Assembly (NCBI RefSeq): GCF_002906155.1
Contig: NZ_MUJK01000009.1
Coordinates: 1-64,000 of the forward strand
Direction of reading: 5' to 3'
Source: Pseudomonas laurylsulfativorans
GTDB taxonomy: Bacteria; Pseudomonadota; Gammaproteobacteria; Pseudomonadales; Pseudomonadaceae
Length of the DNA: 64,000 nt
A program made the translations under genes and the position numbers. This document shows, piece after piece, positions 18,426-25,203 of the stretch; the first letter of the stretch is position 1; each line of letters starts with the position of its first letter. Under the pieces are notes generated by a model. That model was given only the letters and a program-made list of their open reading frames with translations, did no database searches and was not told the origin of the DNA.

Positions 18426-19993
18426 ATTTTTTCGATCGTGATATGAGCCTGTGGCGAGGGGGCTTGCCCCCGTTCGAGTGCGCAGTGCTCGCCAAAGCCA
18501 GGCCCGCTTCGCGACCCAACGGGGGCAAGCCCTCTCGCCACAAGAGACTCGTTCAGTCAGCGGTTTTGGCATTGAACTTACTGGCCGTCAGCGCCTGTAC
18601 CGTAGGGCCCGATTTCCAAAAGCCCGAAACCACACAAATCGCCGAATGGGCAAAACCATCAACGGCAGCCGCCAGCCAGGCCGTCGCCGAAACAATGGAC
18701 GAGCGCTGGTGGGAAGTGTTCCGCGACCCGACACTCTCGGCCTTGAGCCAGCGCGCCCTGACCGACAACCTCGACCTGAAGCTGGCCGGCAGCCGCTTGC
18801 AGCAAAGTCGTGCGGTGCGCCAGGTCATCACCGCCGACCGCTTCCCCAACACGGCCGCCAGCGGCAGTTACGGGCGCAATCGCAACAGTGCTGAAGGTCT
18901 GAGCGACCCGTCGAGTCACCATGGCCAATCGGCCTTCAACCTGTGGAACGCCGGCTTTTCCGCCTCTTGGGAGCTGGATTTCTGGGGCCGTGTGCGTCGG
19001 GAAACCGAAGCCGCCGACGCCAACCTGGAAGTCGCCGAGAACGACCGACGCGGTGTGCTGCTGTCGGTGCTGGCCGAAACCGCGCAGGATTACATTCAGT
19101 TGCGCGGCGTGCAGAACACTCGGCTCGTTACCGAACAGAACCTCGAAGTCGCCCGCCACAGCCTGAAGCTCTCGCAGCTGCGCCTGGCCGACGGTGTCGC
19201 GACGGATCTGGATGTCGCCGAAGCCGCCGCGCAAGTGGCCGCCATCGAGTCGCGCCTGCCCGCGCTGGAGCAGCGGCAGTGGCAACTGATCAACGCCTTG
19301 AGTCTGTTGATGGGCGAACCGCCCCAGGCATTGGCGGCGGAGTTATCCACAGACGCACCGGTGCCACAAACGCCGCGACAGGTCGCCATTGGCTTGCCTT
19401 CGCAACTGGCTGAACGGCGTCCGGACATTCGCCAGGCCGAAGCACGGCTGCATGCCGCCACGGCCAGCATTGGCGTGGCCAAGGGCGATTTCTACCCGCG
19501 CATCACCCTGTCGGGGAACATCGGCTCCCAGGCCATGCAACTGAGCGATTTTGGATCCTGGGGCTCGCGTTCGTTCGCGATTGGCCCGCAATTCAGCTTG
19601 CCGTTGTTCGACGGTGGCCGCTTGAGCGGTGTGTTGAACCTGCGTGAGGCGCAACAACAGGAAGCCGCTATCGCCTATCAACAAACCGTGCTGCGCGCCT
19701 GGCATGAAATCGATGACCAGCTGACCGCCTACAACGCTAGCCAGTTGCGCCGCGACAGCCTGGCCGAAGCCGTGCGCCAGAACCGGATTGCGCTGGACAC
19801 CGCACAACAGCAGTACGTCGAGGGCGTGGTGGATTTCGTCACCGTACTCACCGTGCAAGGGGCGTTGCTGGCCACGCAGGAGCAGTGGGTCGAGAGTTCG
19901 ACCGGCGTGTCGTTGGCGGCCGTCGGGTTGTACAAGGCGCTGGGCGGAGGTTGGGAGTCGGTGTATCCCGTGGTGGAGACGGCGCAGCGCTGA
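18422..19993 (+). CDS. NodT-type outer-membrane efflux lipoprotein with REPIN-encoded N-terminal extension
   Basis: Outer-membrane channel of the MFS pump. The lipobox LLAVSAC puts the lipidated Cys at residue 59, followed by TVGPDFQKPE as in other NodT proteins; two TolC-like repeats follow. Such genes usually have 15-30 residues before the Cys. Here a REPIN at 18449-18544 adds about 32 codons (residues 10-41) without breaking the frame, so the signal peptide must work from within a long Arg/Pro-rich leader, or translation must start later at a weak codon. The start at 18422 rests on the ATGA overlap with the adaptor gene; ATG 18443 is another option. Confidence 0.82.
   Translation: MNFFDRDMSLWRGGLPPFECAVLAKARPASRPNGGKPSRHKRLVQSAVLALNLLAVSACTVGPDFQKPETTQIAEWAKPSTAAASQAVAETMDERWWEVFRDPTLSALSQRALTDNLDLKLAGSRLQQSRAVRQVITADRFPNTAASGSYGRNRNSAEGLSDPSSHHGQSAFNLWNAGFSASWELDFWGRVRRETEAADANLEVAENDRRGVLLSVLAETAQDYIQLRGVQNTRLVTEQNLEVARHSLKLSQLRLADGVATDLDVAEAAAQVAAIESRLPALEQRQWQLINALSLLMGEPPQALAAELSTDAPVPQTPRQVAIGLPSQLAERRPDIRQAEARLHAATASIGVAKGDFYPRITLSGNIGSQAMQLSDFGSWGSRSFAIGPQFSLPLFDGGRLSGVLNLREAQQQEAAIAYQQTVLRAWHEIDDQLTAYNASQLRRDSLAEAVRQNRIALDTAQQQYVEGVVDFVTVLTVQGALLATQEQWVESSTGVSLAAVGLYKALGGGWESVYPVVETAQR
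18449..18544. repeat. REPIN inside the 5' end of the outer-membrane efflux gene
   Basis: CTGTGGCGAGGGGGCTTGCC is at the left and GGGGGCAAGCCCTCTCGCCA at the right in inverted orientation, about 45 bp apart. The whole element is translated in frame in the gene as annotated. Confidence 0.85.
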
Positions 19994-20110
19994 CGGTGCA
20001 ACCGCCGGCTATCGCTCCACGACCGGGTCAGCATCGACGTTGCTCGACCTGAAGGGCTAAAGTGTTGCGCAAACAATCTGGCTCTTCACTCAACGTCGCA
20101 AGGGGAGGCA

Positions 20111-21694
20111 ATGGAGGCGCGCAGAGAAACGCCGATGGACGACACTCAGGGACCGCACGCCAACCCTGGTTTCGCCAGGGGCGCGCAACCGCTGATCCGT
20201 TGGGCGAGAGAGCATTGGCTGGTGCCGATCCTGGTATTGGCCGCGCTGGTGCGCTTTTATGATCTGACCGCTGCCGCGATTTGGGGTGACGAGGGTTCCA
20301 GCCTGCTGCTGGCCCGTTACTCATTACCTGACATCTGGTTGCATGCCGCCTACGACGTGCATCCGCCGCTGTATTTCATACTGCTGCACGGCTGGATCGC
20401 GATGTTTGGCGACGGCATATTGTCGATCCGCTGCCTCAGTGCCTTGCCGGGGATTGCCTCGGTCTGGCTCGGTGTGTGGTTGGTCGATCGGCTCGCCACA
20501 CGCCGAGCCGCAATAGTGGCCGGCGTCCTGTTGGCCCTGCTGCCCACGGCGGTGCGCTACAGCCAGGAAGTGCGCATGTATTCGCTACTGGGACTGTGGT
20601 TGCTGGGGGCAACCATTGCGTTGGTGTACTGGATCCGCAAGCCGCAGCGCCGGCGCTACCTGGTGATCTATGTCGTGCTGATGAGCGCGGCGTTCTACAC
20701 GCATTACTTCACGGCCCTGTGTGTGCTCTGCCATTGGTTGTACCTGGGGATCATCCGTGTGCAGCCGGGGCATCGTCTGCGGCACATCCAGCGGGGTGAC
20801 TGGTGGCTGGCCAATGTGGCTATCGTGGCACTGTATCTGCCGTGGTTGCCGGGGTTTGTCGACCTGCTACGGCACCTTGACCAGTTGAAGGCCAATGGCG
20901 ATGTTGGCTGGGAATTGCCCGTCAGCCTGGATTCCTTGCCGTCGATGGTCTGGTCGTTGCTGACCCAGGACGACGGCGAAACCCTGCCGTCACTGGTATT
21001 CATTGCCTTGCCGCTGGCCTTGCCGTTGCTGGCATGGGTGGCGCTGACACGTGATCGAAGCGTGTTCCGCGGCAGTGCGCTGCTCGCGGTCTACACCTTT
21101 GTCCCGATGCTGCTGGTGTTTGCGGTGTCGTTTTTTTCGCCGATATTCATCGAGCGCTATCTCACCGCCTATGCCCTTGGCCTGCCGCTGTTGGCAGCAT
21201 TGGCAATCGACCGCTTGTACTCTGGTTCCCGGGTGCTGGCCATGACGGTGCTGGTCCTGTTTGTCGGTGTGGAACTGGTGGGCCTGAAAAACAATGCGAC
21301 GGTGGACGTCCATGATCAGGTCAATGTCCTGGTGGAAGACGTCAACCTGCATTTTCAGCCCGGGGACCGGATCGTCACCAGTGACATGCTCTGGTACTTG
21401 AGTTACGTCTACTACAACCACACCAATACCCAACCCCTGCTGTACACCCCGCCACGGGCCGATGGCACTTCGAGCCGGCCGAACGACTATGGTTTCGGTA
21501 CCTTGACGACGCCAGATGCTTATCTGGATCACTTGAGCGATTTACCCAAGGGCACGGGACGAGTCTGGCTGATTGGCACTGCCGACGTACCTGACGAGTT
21601 CGCACCGTTGCCAGCGCAATGGCAGATCGCTCGTCAGATGAAGGCCGGTGGTGTTGCCGCGAGGCTGTACCTGTCCGGCAATACCGCGCAATGA
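20111..21694 (+). CDS. GT-C fold glycosyltransferase (family 39 / PMT-like), integral membrane
   Basis: Predicted to move a sugar from a lipid-phosphate donor to an acceptor on the periplasmic side. The 527-residue protein has about 11-12 hydrophobic helices in the first 420 residues. An acidic GDEG in the first periplasmic loop (about residues 59-62) and HPPLYF just after helix 2 are typical of ArnT/PMT-like enzymes. A soluble C-terminal part of about 130 residues follows. Purine-rich AAGGGGAGG precedes the ATG. No other polysaccharide gene is adjacent, so its acceptor is unknown. Confidence 0.75.
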   Translation: MEARRETPMDDTQGPHANPGFARGAQPLIRWAREHWLVPILVLAALVRFYDLTAAAIWGDEGSSLLLARYSLPDIWLHAAYDVHPPLYFILLHGWIAMFGDGILSIRCLSALPGIASVWLGVWLVDRLATRRAAIVAGVLLALLPTAVRYSQEVRMYSLLGLWLLGATIALVYWIRKPQRRRYLVIYVVLMSAAFYTHYFTALCVLCHWLYLGIIRVQPGHRLRHIQRGDWWLANVAIVALYLPWLPGFVDLLRHLDQLKANGDVGWELPVSLDSLPSMVWSLLTQDDGETLPSLVFIALPLALPLLAWVALTRDRSVFRGSALLAVYTFVPMLLVFAVSFFSPIFIERYLTAYALGLPLLAALAIDRLYSGSRVLAMTVLVLFVGVELVGLKNNATVDVHDQVNVLVEDVNLHFQPGDRIVTSDMLWYLSYVYYNHTNTQPLLYTPPRADGTSSRPNDYGFGTLTTPDAYLDHLSDLPKGTGRVWLIGTADVPDEFAPLPAQWQIARQMKAGGVAARLYLSGNTAQ

Positions 21695-21712
21695 GTGGCG
21701 TCATCGCAGCCT

Positions 21713-22471
21713 TCAGGGTTTCGACGACAAGTCCGCCATGCCCTTGAGCAACTCGATCGGCAGTGGAAAGACGATAGTTGAACTCTTGTCGCCGGCAATC
21801 GAACTCAGGGTCTGCATGTAGCGCAGCTGCATGGCCCCCGGTTGGCGGCCGAGCATTTCGGCGGCCTGCATGAGTTTTTCAGAGGCCTGCAATTCACCCT
21901 CGGCGTGGATCACCTTGGCTCGCCGTTCCCGTTCGGCTTCGGCCTGCTTGGCGATGGCGCGGATCATCGATTCGTTGAGGTCCACGTGCTTGATCTCGAC
22001 GTTGGCGACCTTGATGCCCCAGGCGTCGGTCTGGGCGTCGAGCACTTGCTGGATGTCCAGGTTCAACCGTTCGCGTTCGGCCAGGAGTTCGTCCAGTTCG
22101 TGTTTACCCAGCACCGCCCGCAGCGTGGTTTGCGCCAATTGGCTGGTGGCGGCCAGGAAATCCTCGACCTGGATGATTGCCTTCTGCGGATCGAGTACGC
22201 GGAAATACAGCACGGCGTTGACCTTGACCGACACGTTGTCGCGGGTGATCACGTCTTGCGGCGGCACGTCCAGCACCACGGTGCGCAAATCGACCCTGAC
22301 CATTTGCTGGACCACCGGAATCAGCAGGATCAGGCCGGGTCCCTTGACCTGCCAGAAGCGTCCGAGCTGGAACACCACGCCGCGCTCGTACTCGCGCAGG
22401 ATGCGAAACGTCGACCCTGCCAGTGCGATGAGCAACAGCAGGAGCGCGACAAGACCCAATTGCAAACCCAT
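21713..22471 (-). CDS. Slipin / stomatin-like SPFH-domain membrane protein
   Basis: Membrane-scaffold protein of the band-7 family, 252 residues. An N-terminal transmembrane helix (about 3-24) is followed by the SPFH domain (ILREYERGVVFQLGRFWQVKGPG onward) and a charged coiled coil (AKQAEAERERRAKVIHAEGE, about 175-200), ending with the conserved STIVFPLPIEL. It lies 2 bp downstream of nfeD; the pairing of slipin with NfeD is a long-known conserved association, pointing to a joint role in membrane protein quality control. Confidence 0.9.
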   Translation of the reverse strand: MGLQLGLVALLLLLIALAGSTFRILREYERGVVFQLGRFWQVKGPGLILLIPVVQQMVRVDLRTVVLDVPPQDVITRDNVSVKVNAVLYFRVLDPQKAIIQVEDFLAATSQLAQTTLRAVLGKHELDELLAERERLNLDIQQVLDAQTDAWGIKVANVEIKHVDLNESMIRAIAKQAEAERERRAKVIHAEGELQASEKLMQAAEMLGRQPGAMQLRYMQTLSSIAGDKSSTIVFPLPIELLKGMADLSSKP

Positions 22472-22473
22472 GA

Positions 22474-23007
22474 CTATTCTCCGCCCGGCGCCGCGTCAGC
22501 CGCGGCCACTTGCAGCAGCAAACCCTTGCGTCCCACCACCCGTACCCGTTGTCCGGGTTGCAGTGGCGTCGCGCTGAGCACTTGCCATTGTTCTCCTTGC
22601 AGATGAATCCAGCCGCCATAGGCGTTGCCGGCCTGCAATGACGTCACCGCCGTCACGCTGCCGAGCAGTCCGGCATCACCGCTGACGGTGTGGCGCGGTC
22701 GCGTTTTCAGGGCGTGAATCACCAGATAGATCAGCAACAGCGCGCTGACCAGCCCCAGGCCGATCATCAACGGCACGGGCACATCGGTATTGGTCAGGAT
22801 CACCGCGCCGATCACGAACATCACGATGCCGCCCAGGCCGATCACGCCGTAGTTGGGCAAGGCAGCCTCGGCGATCAGGAACGCGATGCCGAAGGTGATC
22901 AGCCAGATCCCGATGGGGTTGGGCACCAGCAGCACAACCGTGTCGGTGGCAAAGACCGATCCGCTCAACGCCAACAGCAACGCAACTGCACAGCAACGCG
23001 TGTTCAC
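22474..23007 (-). CDS. NfeD-family membrane protein, short form without protease domain
   Basis: Partner of the slipin gene. The 177-residue protein has a signal peptide (to about residue 20, SVFA), then directly the NfeD membrane part (GIWLITFGIAFLIAEAALPN and further helices to about 95), and an OB-fold domain at the C terminus (GSVTAVTSLQAGNAYGGWIH). Long NfeD proteins have a ClpP-like serine protease between signal peptide and membrane part; here it is absent, leaving a signal peptide fused almost directly to the membrane core. The start is GTG at 23007 with GGAGGG upstream. Confidence 0.85.
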   Translation of the reverse strand: MNTRCCAVALLLALSGSVFATDTVVLLVPNPIGIWLITFGIAFLIAEAALPNYGVIGLGGIVMFVIGAVILTNTDVPVPLMIGLGLVSALLLIYLVIHALKTRPRHTVSGDAGLLGSVTAVTSLQAGNAYGGWIHLQGEQWQVLSATPLQPGQRVRVVGRKGLLLQVAAADAAPGGE

Positions 23008-23206
23008 TTGACCCTCCGGGAGAGTCTCGGGGTGGCTCTGTAGACAGTTTAGTTGACCCGCGAGTTGTATGAATTTTGCTCAATTGTCGACGACGTCCGA
23101 TGGGCGGATTTCCCGTCGGAACGCGCCAGCGGGCCTAGACTTTCAGTACCGAAAGAAAGTGTTAACCAGCGTCCGCCAGCGGTTGTTGCGGACACCGAGG
23201 TGCATC

Positions 23207-23668
23207 ATGCGTATGGCAAGAACCGTGCAGCGCAGCCTGGAAAAGGCTCAATGCAACTACGACATCGTCAGCCACCCACACTCGGCCAGCAGTCTTGAAA
23301 CGGCACGGGTCGCAGGTATTCCTGCCGAACGGGTGGCCAAGTCGGTGATCCTCGACGATCACCATGGGCATTACCTGATGGCCGTGCTGCCCGCCAGCCG
23401 TCACCTTGACCTGAGCAAAGTCCGCAACAGCGGTGAGTGGCAGGTTTCCCGCGAAAGCAATCTGGCGCACCTGTTCGACGATTGCGAACGCGGCGCCGTT
23501 CCGGCGCTGGGTGAGTCCTATGGGTTGGAGGTGGTTATCGATCCGCTGCTGACCCGGCAGAAAGACATCTATCTGGAGGCCGGCAACCACGTCAACCTGG
23601 TGCGCATGGACATGCCGGAGTTCCTGAAAATGGTGCCGCATGCCGAGGTGCGGGAGTTGAGTCATTGA
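23207..23668 (+). CDS. YbaK/ProX-type aminoacyl-tRNA deacylase-like protein
   Basis: Predicted to hydrolyse mischarged aminoacyl-tRNA in trans. The 153-residue protein is one YbaK/EbsC domain, with the conserved Lys in AERVAKSVIL (about residue 45) and the GNHVNLVRMDM strand near the end. The ATG at 23207 has GAGG upstream; longer in-frame starts have no such site. It stands alone, with a REPIN after it. Substrate specificity cannot be told. Confidence 0.82.
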   Translation: MRMARTVQRSLEKAQCNYDIVSHPHSASSLETARVAGIPAERVAKSVILDDHHGHYLMAVLPASRHLDLSKVRNSGEWQVSRESNLAHLFDDCERGAVPALGESYGLEVVIDPLLTRQKDIYLEAGNHVNLVRMDMPEFLKMVPHAEVRELSH

Positions 23669-23690
23669 GTTTTGTTTCGTCAATGCTGGC

Positions 23691-23758
23691 GTCTTCGCGG
23701 GCAAGCCCGCTCCCACAGAGACTGCGATTAACCTGTAGGAGCGGGCTTGCCCGCGATG
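23691..23758. repeat. REPIN after the YbaK-like gene
   Basis: TCGCGGGCAAGCCCGCTCCC and the inverted AGGAGCGGGCTTGCCCGCGA, separated by about 25 bp. Confidence 0.85.
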
Positions 23759-23798
23759 ACCGCGCAGCGGTCCCTATATCGGTTCACAGGAGTTAGAC

Positions 23799-24044
23799 AT
23801 GGAAAACCCAACCCACAACCTTCCATCCCTGTTCAAACAACTCGGCCTGCCGGACGACGCCGAAAGCATCGATAAATTCATCGCCACCCATTCACCGCTC
23901 AAACCGGAACTGCACCTTGCGGATGCATTTTTCTGGAGCCCGTGCCAGGCAGAACTTCTGCGTGAAGAGATTCTCGATGACGCGGATTGGGCCGAGGTGG
24001 TGGATCAACTGGATGTGATGTTGAGGAAGGGGCGGGGGGTGTAA
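23799..24044 (+). CDS. DUF2789 family small protein
   Basis: An 81-residue soluble protein of unknown function, recognised as DUF2789 from its opening (HNLPSLFKQLGLPDDAESID) and WSPCQAELLREEI. It is common in Pseudomonas as a single gene. GGAG lies upstream of the ATG. Nothing in the neighbourhood indicates a role. Confidence 0.75.
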   Translation: MENPTHNLPSLFKQLGLPDDAESIDKFIATHSPLKPELHLADAFFWSPCQAELLREEILDDADWAEVVDQLDVMLRKGRGV

Positions 24045-24098
24045 AAACTGATAGGCGGTGATCCACAGCGGTTGCTCTGATCACAATAATTGACCAGA

Positions 24099-24124
24099 AT
24101 TAAGACCTTATTTGAGGTCTTAAT
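24099..24124. promoter_or_regulatory. Perfect palindromic operator of the toxin-antitoxin module
   Basis: ATTAAGACCT (24099-24108) and AGGTCTTAAT (24115-24124) are exact inverted copies with a 6-bp spacer, ending one base before the antitoxin ATG. The right arm contains the likely ribosome site (GAGG). Antitoxin binding here for autorepression is inferred from how such modules work. Confidence 0.7.
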
Positions 24125-24125
24125 C

Positions 24126-24371
24126 ATGCAAAGTGTTTTGGCTGATATGGCTGTCAGCGTGTCTGAACTAAAGAAAAACCCCTCTGCCGTTTTGAATAGC
24201 GCCCACGGAGGGCCTGTCGCAGTGCTCAATCACAATCGTGTCATGGGATATATGGTTCCTGCCGATGTGTTCGAAGCCATGATGGAGCGCCTGGATGATT
24301 TGGAGTTGGCGGAAATCGTGCGTTCTCGTCGTCATGAAACGCCGATCCCGGTAACCCTGGATGACTTATAA
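24126..24371 (+). CDS. Phd/YefM-type antitoxin
   Basis: Antitoxin of a type II module, 81 residues. The N-terminal part (ADMAVSVSELKKNPSAVLNS) matches the Phd/YefM DNA-binding domain and the acidic C-terminal half (MMERLDDLELAEIVRSRR) should wrap the toxin. The ATG at 24126 is chosen because a longer in-frame start would place the palindromic operator inside the gene. Its end overlaps the toxin by 11 bp, the normal arrangement for coupled synthesis. Confidence 0.87.
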   Translation: MQSVLADMAVSVSELKKNPSAVLNSAHGGPVAVLNHNRVMGYMVPADVFEAMMERLDDLELAEIVRSRRHETPIPVTLDDL

Positions 24372-24642
24372 GCTCGAATTTCTGCCGTCTGCACGCAAAG
24401 AGTGGGACAAGCTGGGGCATACGCTGCGTGAGCAATTCAAAAAGAAGTTGGCCGAACGGCTCGAACTGCCTCGAGTCCCTTCCGATTCACTCCATGGCAT
24501 GCCCGACTGCTACAAGATCAAGCTGAAGTCATCGGGGTATCGACTCGTCTACGAGGTGATAGATGAGCGCGTCGTCGTTTCTGTCGTTGCAGTAGGAAAG
24601 CGCGAACGCAGTGAAGTGTATGAGCGTGCCAAGAAACGTTGA
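24361..24642 (+). CDS. RelE/ParE-family toxin
   Basis: Toxin of 93 residues, probably a ribosome-dependent mRNA nuclease. The fold signature runs from YKLEFLPSARKEWDKLG through LHGMPDCYKIKLKSSGYRLVYEV to VVAVGKRERSEVYERAKKR. The basic residues and the R/Y positions used by RelE are kept (R79-R81 area, Y87). It starts inside the antitoxin gene. The complete frame and neat overlap suggest an intact module. Confidence 0.88.
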   Translation: MTYKLEFLPSARKEWDKLGHTLREQFKKKLAERLELPRVPSDSLHGMPDCYKIKLKSSGYRLVYEVIDERVVVSVVAVGKRERSEVYERAKKR

Positions 24643-24682
24643 TGGCCCTCGGCAGGTCGCTGTTACGTATTTGTTTCAAAAC

Positions 24683-24730
24683 TTGACGGAAAATCCCCTC
24701 CAATGCGATATTGATAGTTAGCAAACTAAC
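24683..24730 (+). promoter_or_regulatory. Candidate marR promoter with operator
   Basis: TTGACG (24683-24688) and GATATT (24707-24712) with an 18-bp spacer could form a promoter. Directly after it GTTAG (24717-24721) and CTAAC (24726-24730) form a short inverted repeat, a plausible autoregulatory MarR site. Seen in sequence; function inferred. Confidence 0.45.
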
Positions 24731-24747
24731 AGTGTGTGTTTTCCCTC

Positions 24748-25203
24748 GTGCCGAATAACCTCGACGTTCTCCAGATGAACATCAGCAGTGCCATGGTGGT
24801 GGCCGCCAGGCATTGGCGCAAAATCTGCCAGACCACGCTGGCCAACTATGGAATCTCCGAAGCCTGCGCCGTTCCGCTGTTGATGATCGGGCGTCTGGGC
24901 GAGGGTGTGCGTCAGGTGACGGTGGCCCAGGCGGCAGGGATGGAGAGCCCGTCGCTGGTACGCTTGCTCGATCAGTTGTGCCATGGCGGCTACGTGTGCC
25001 GCACCGAAGATGCACAGGACCGCCGCGCCAAATGCCTGAGCCTGACCGATACCGGTCGTGAGCTGGTGCAGGCGGTCGAAGTGGAGCTGGTGCGCTTGCG
25101 CCAGGAAGTACTTGAAGGCATTGACCAGAGTGATCTGGAAGCTACGCTGCGGGTACTCAGAGCATTTGAAGCGGCCACGCCGCCATCGGTGGCCAACTCT
25201 TGA
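24748..25203 (+). CDS. MarR-family transcriptional regulator
   Basis: Regulator of 151 residues with a winged helix (about 45-110; VAQAAGMESPSLVRLLDQLC as recognition region and a DAQDRRAKCLSLT wing). The start could be GTG 24748 or GTG 24736. Its TGA overlaps the TTG start of the FUSC gene, so it heads the exporter operon and probably controls it in response to an aromatic or other toxic acid. Confidence 0.88.
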   Translation: MPNNLDVLQMNISSAMVVAARHWRKICQTTLANYGISEACAVPLLMIGRLGEGVRQVTVAQAAGMESPSLVRLLDQLCHGGYVCRTEDAQDRRAKCLSLTDTGRELVQAVEVELVRLRQEVLEGIDQSDLEATLRVLRAFEAATPPSVANS

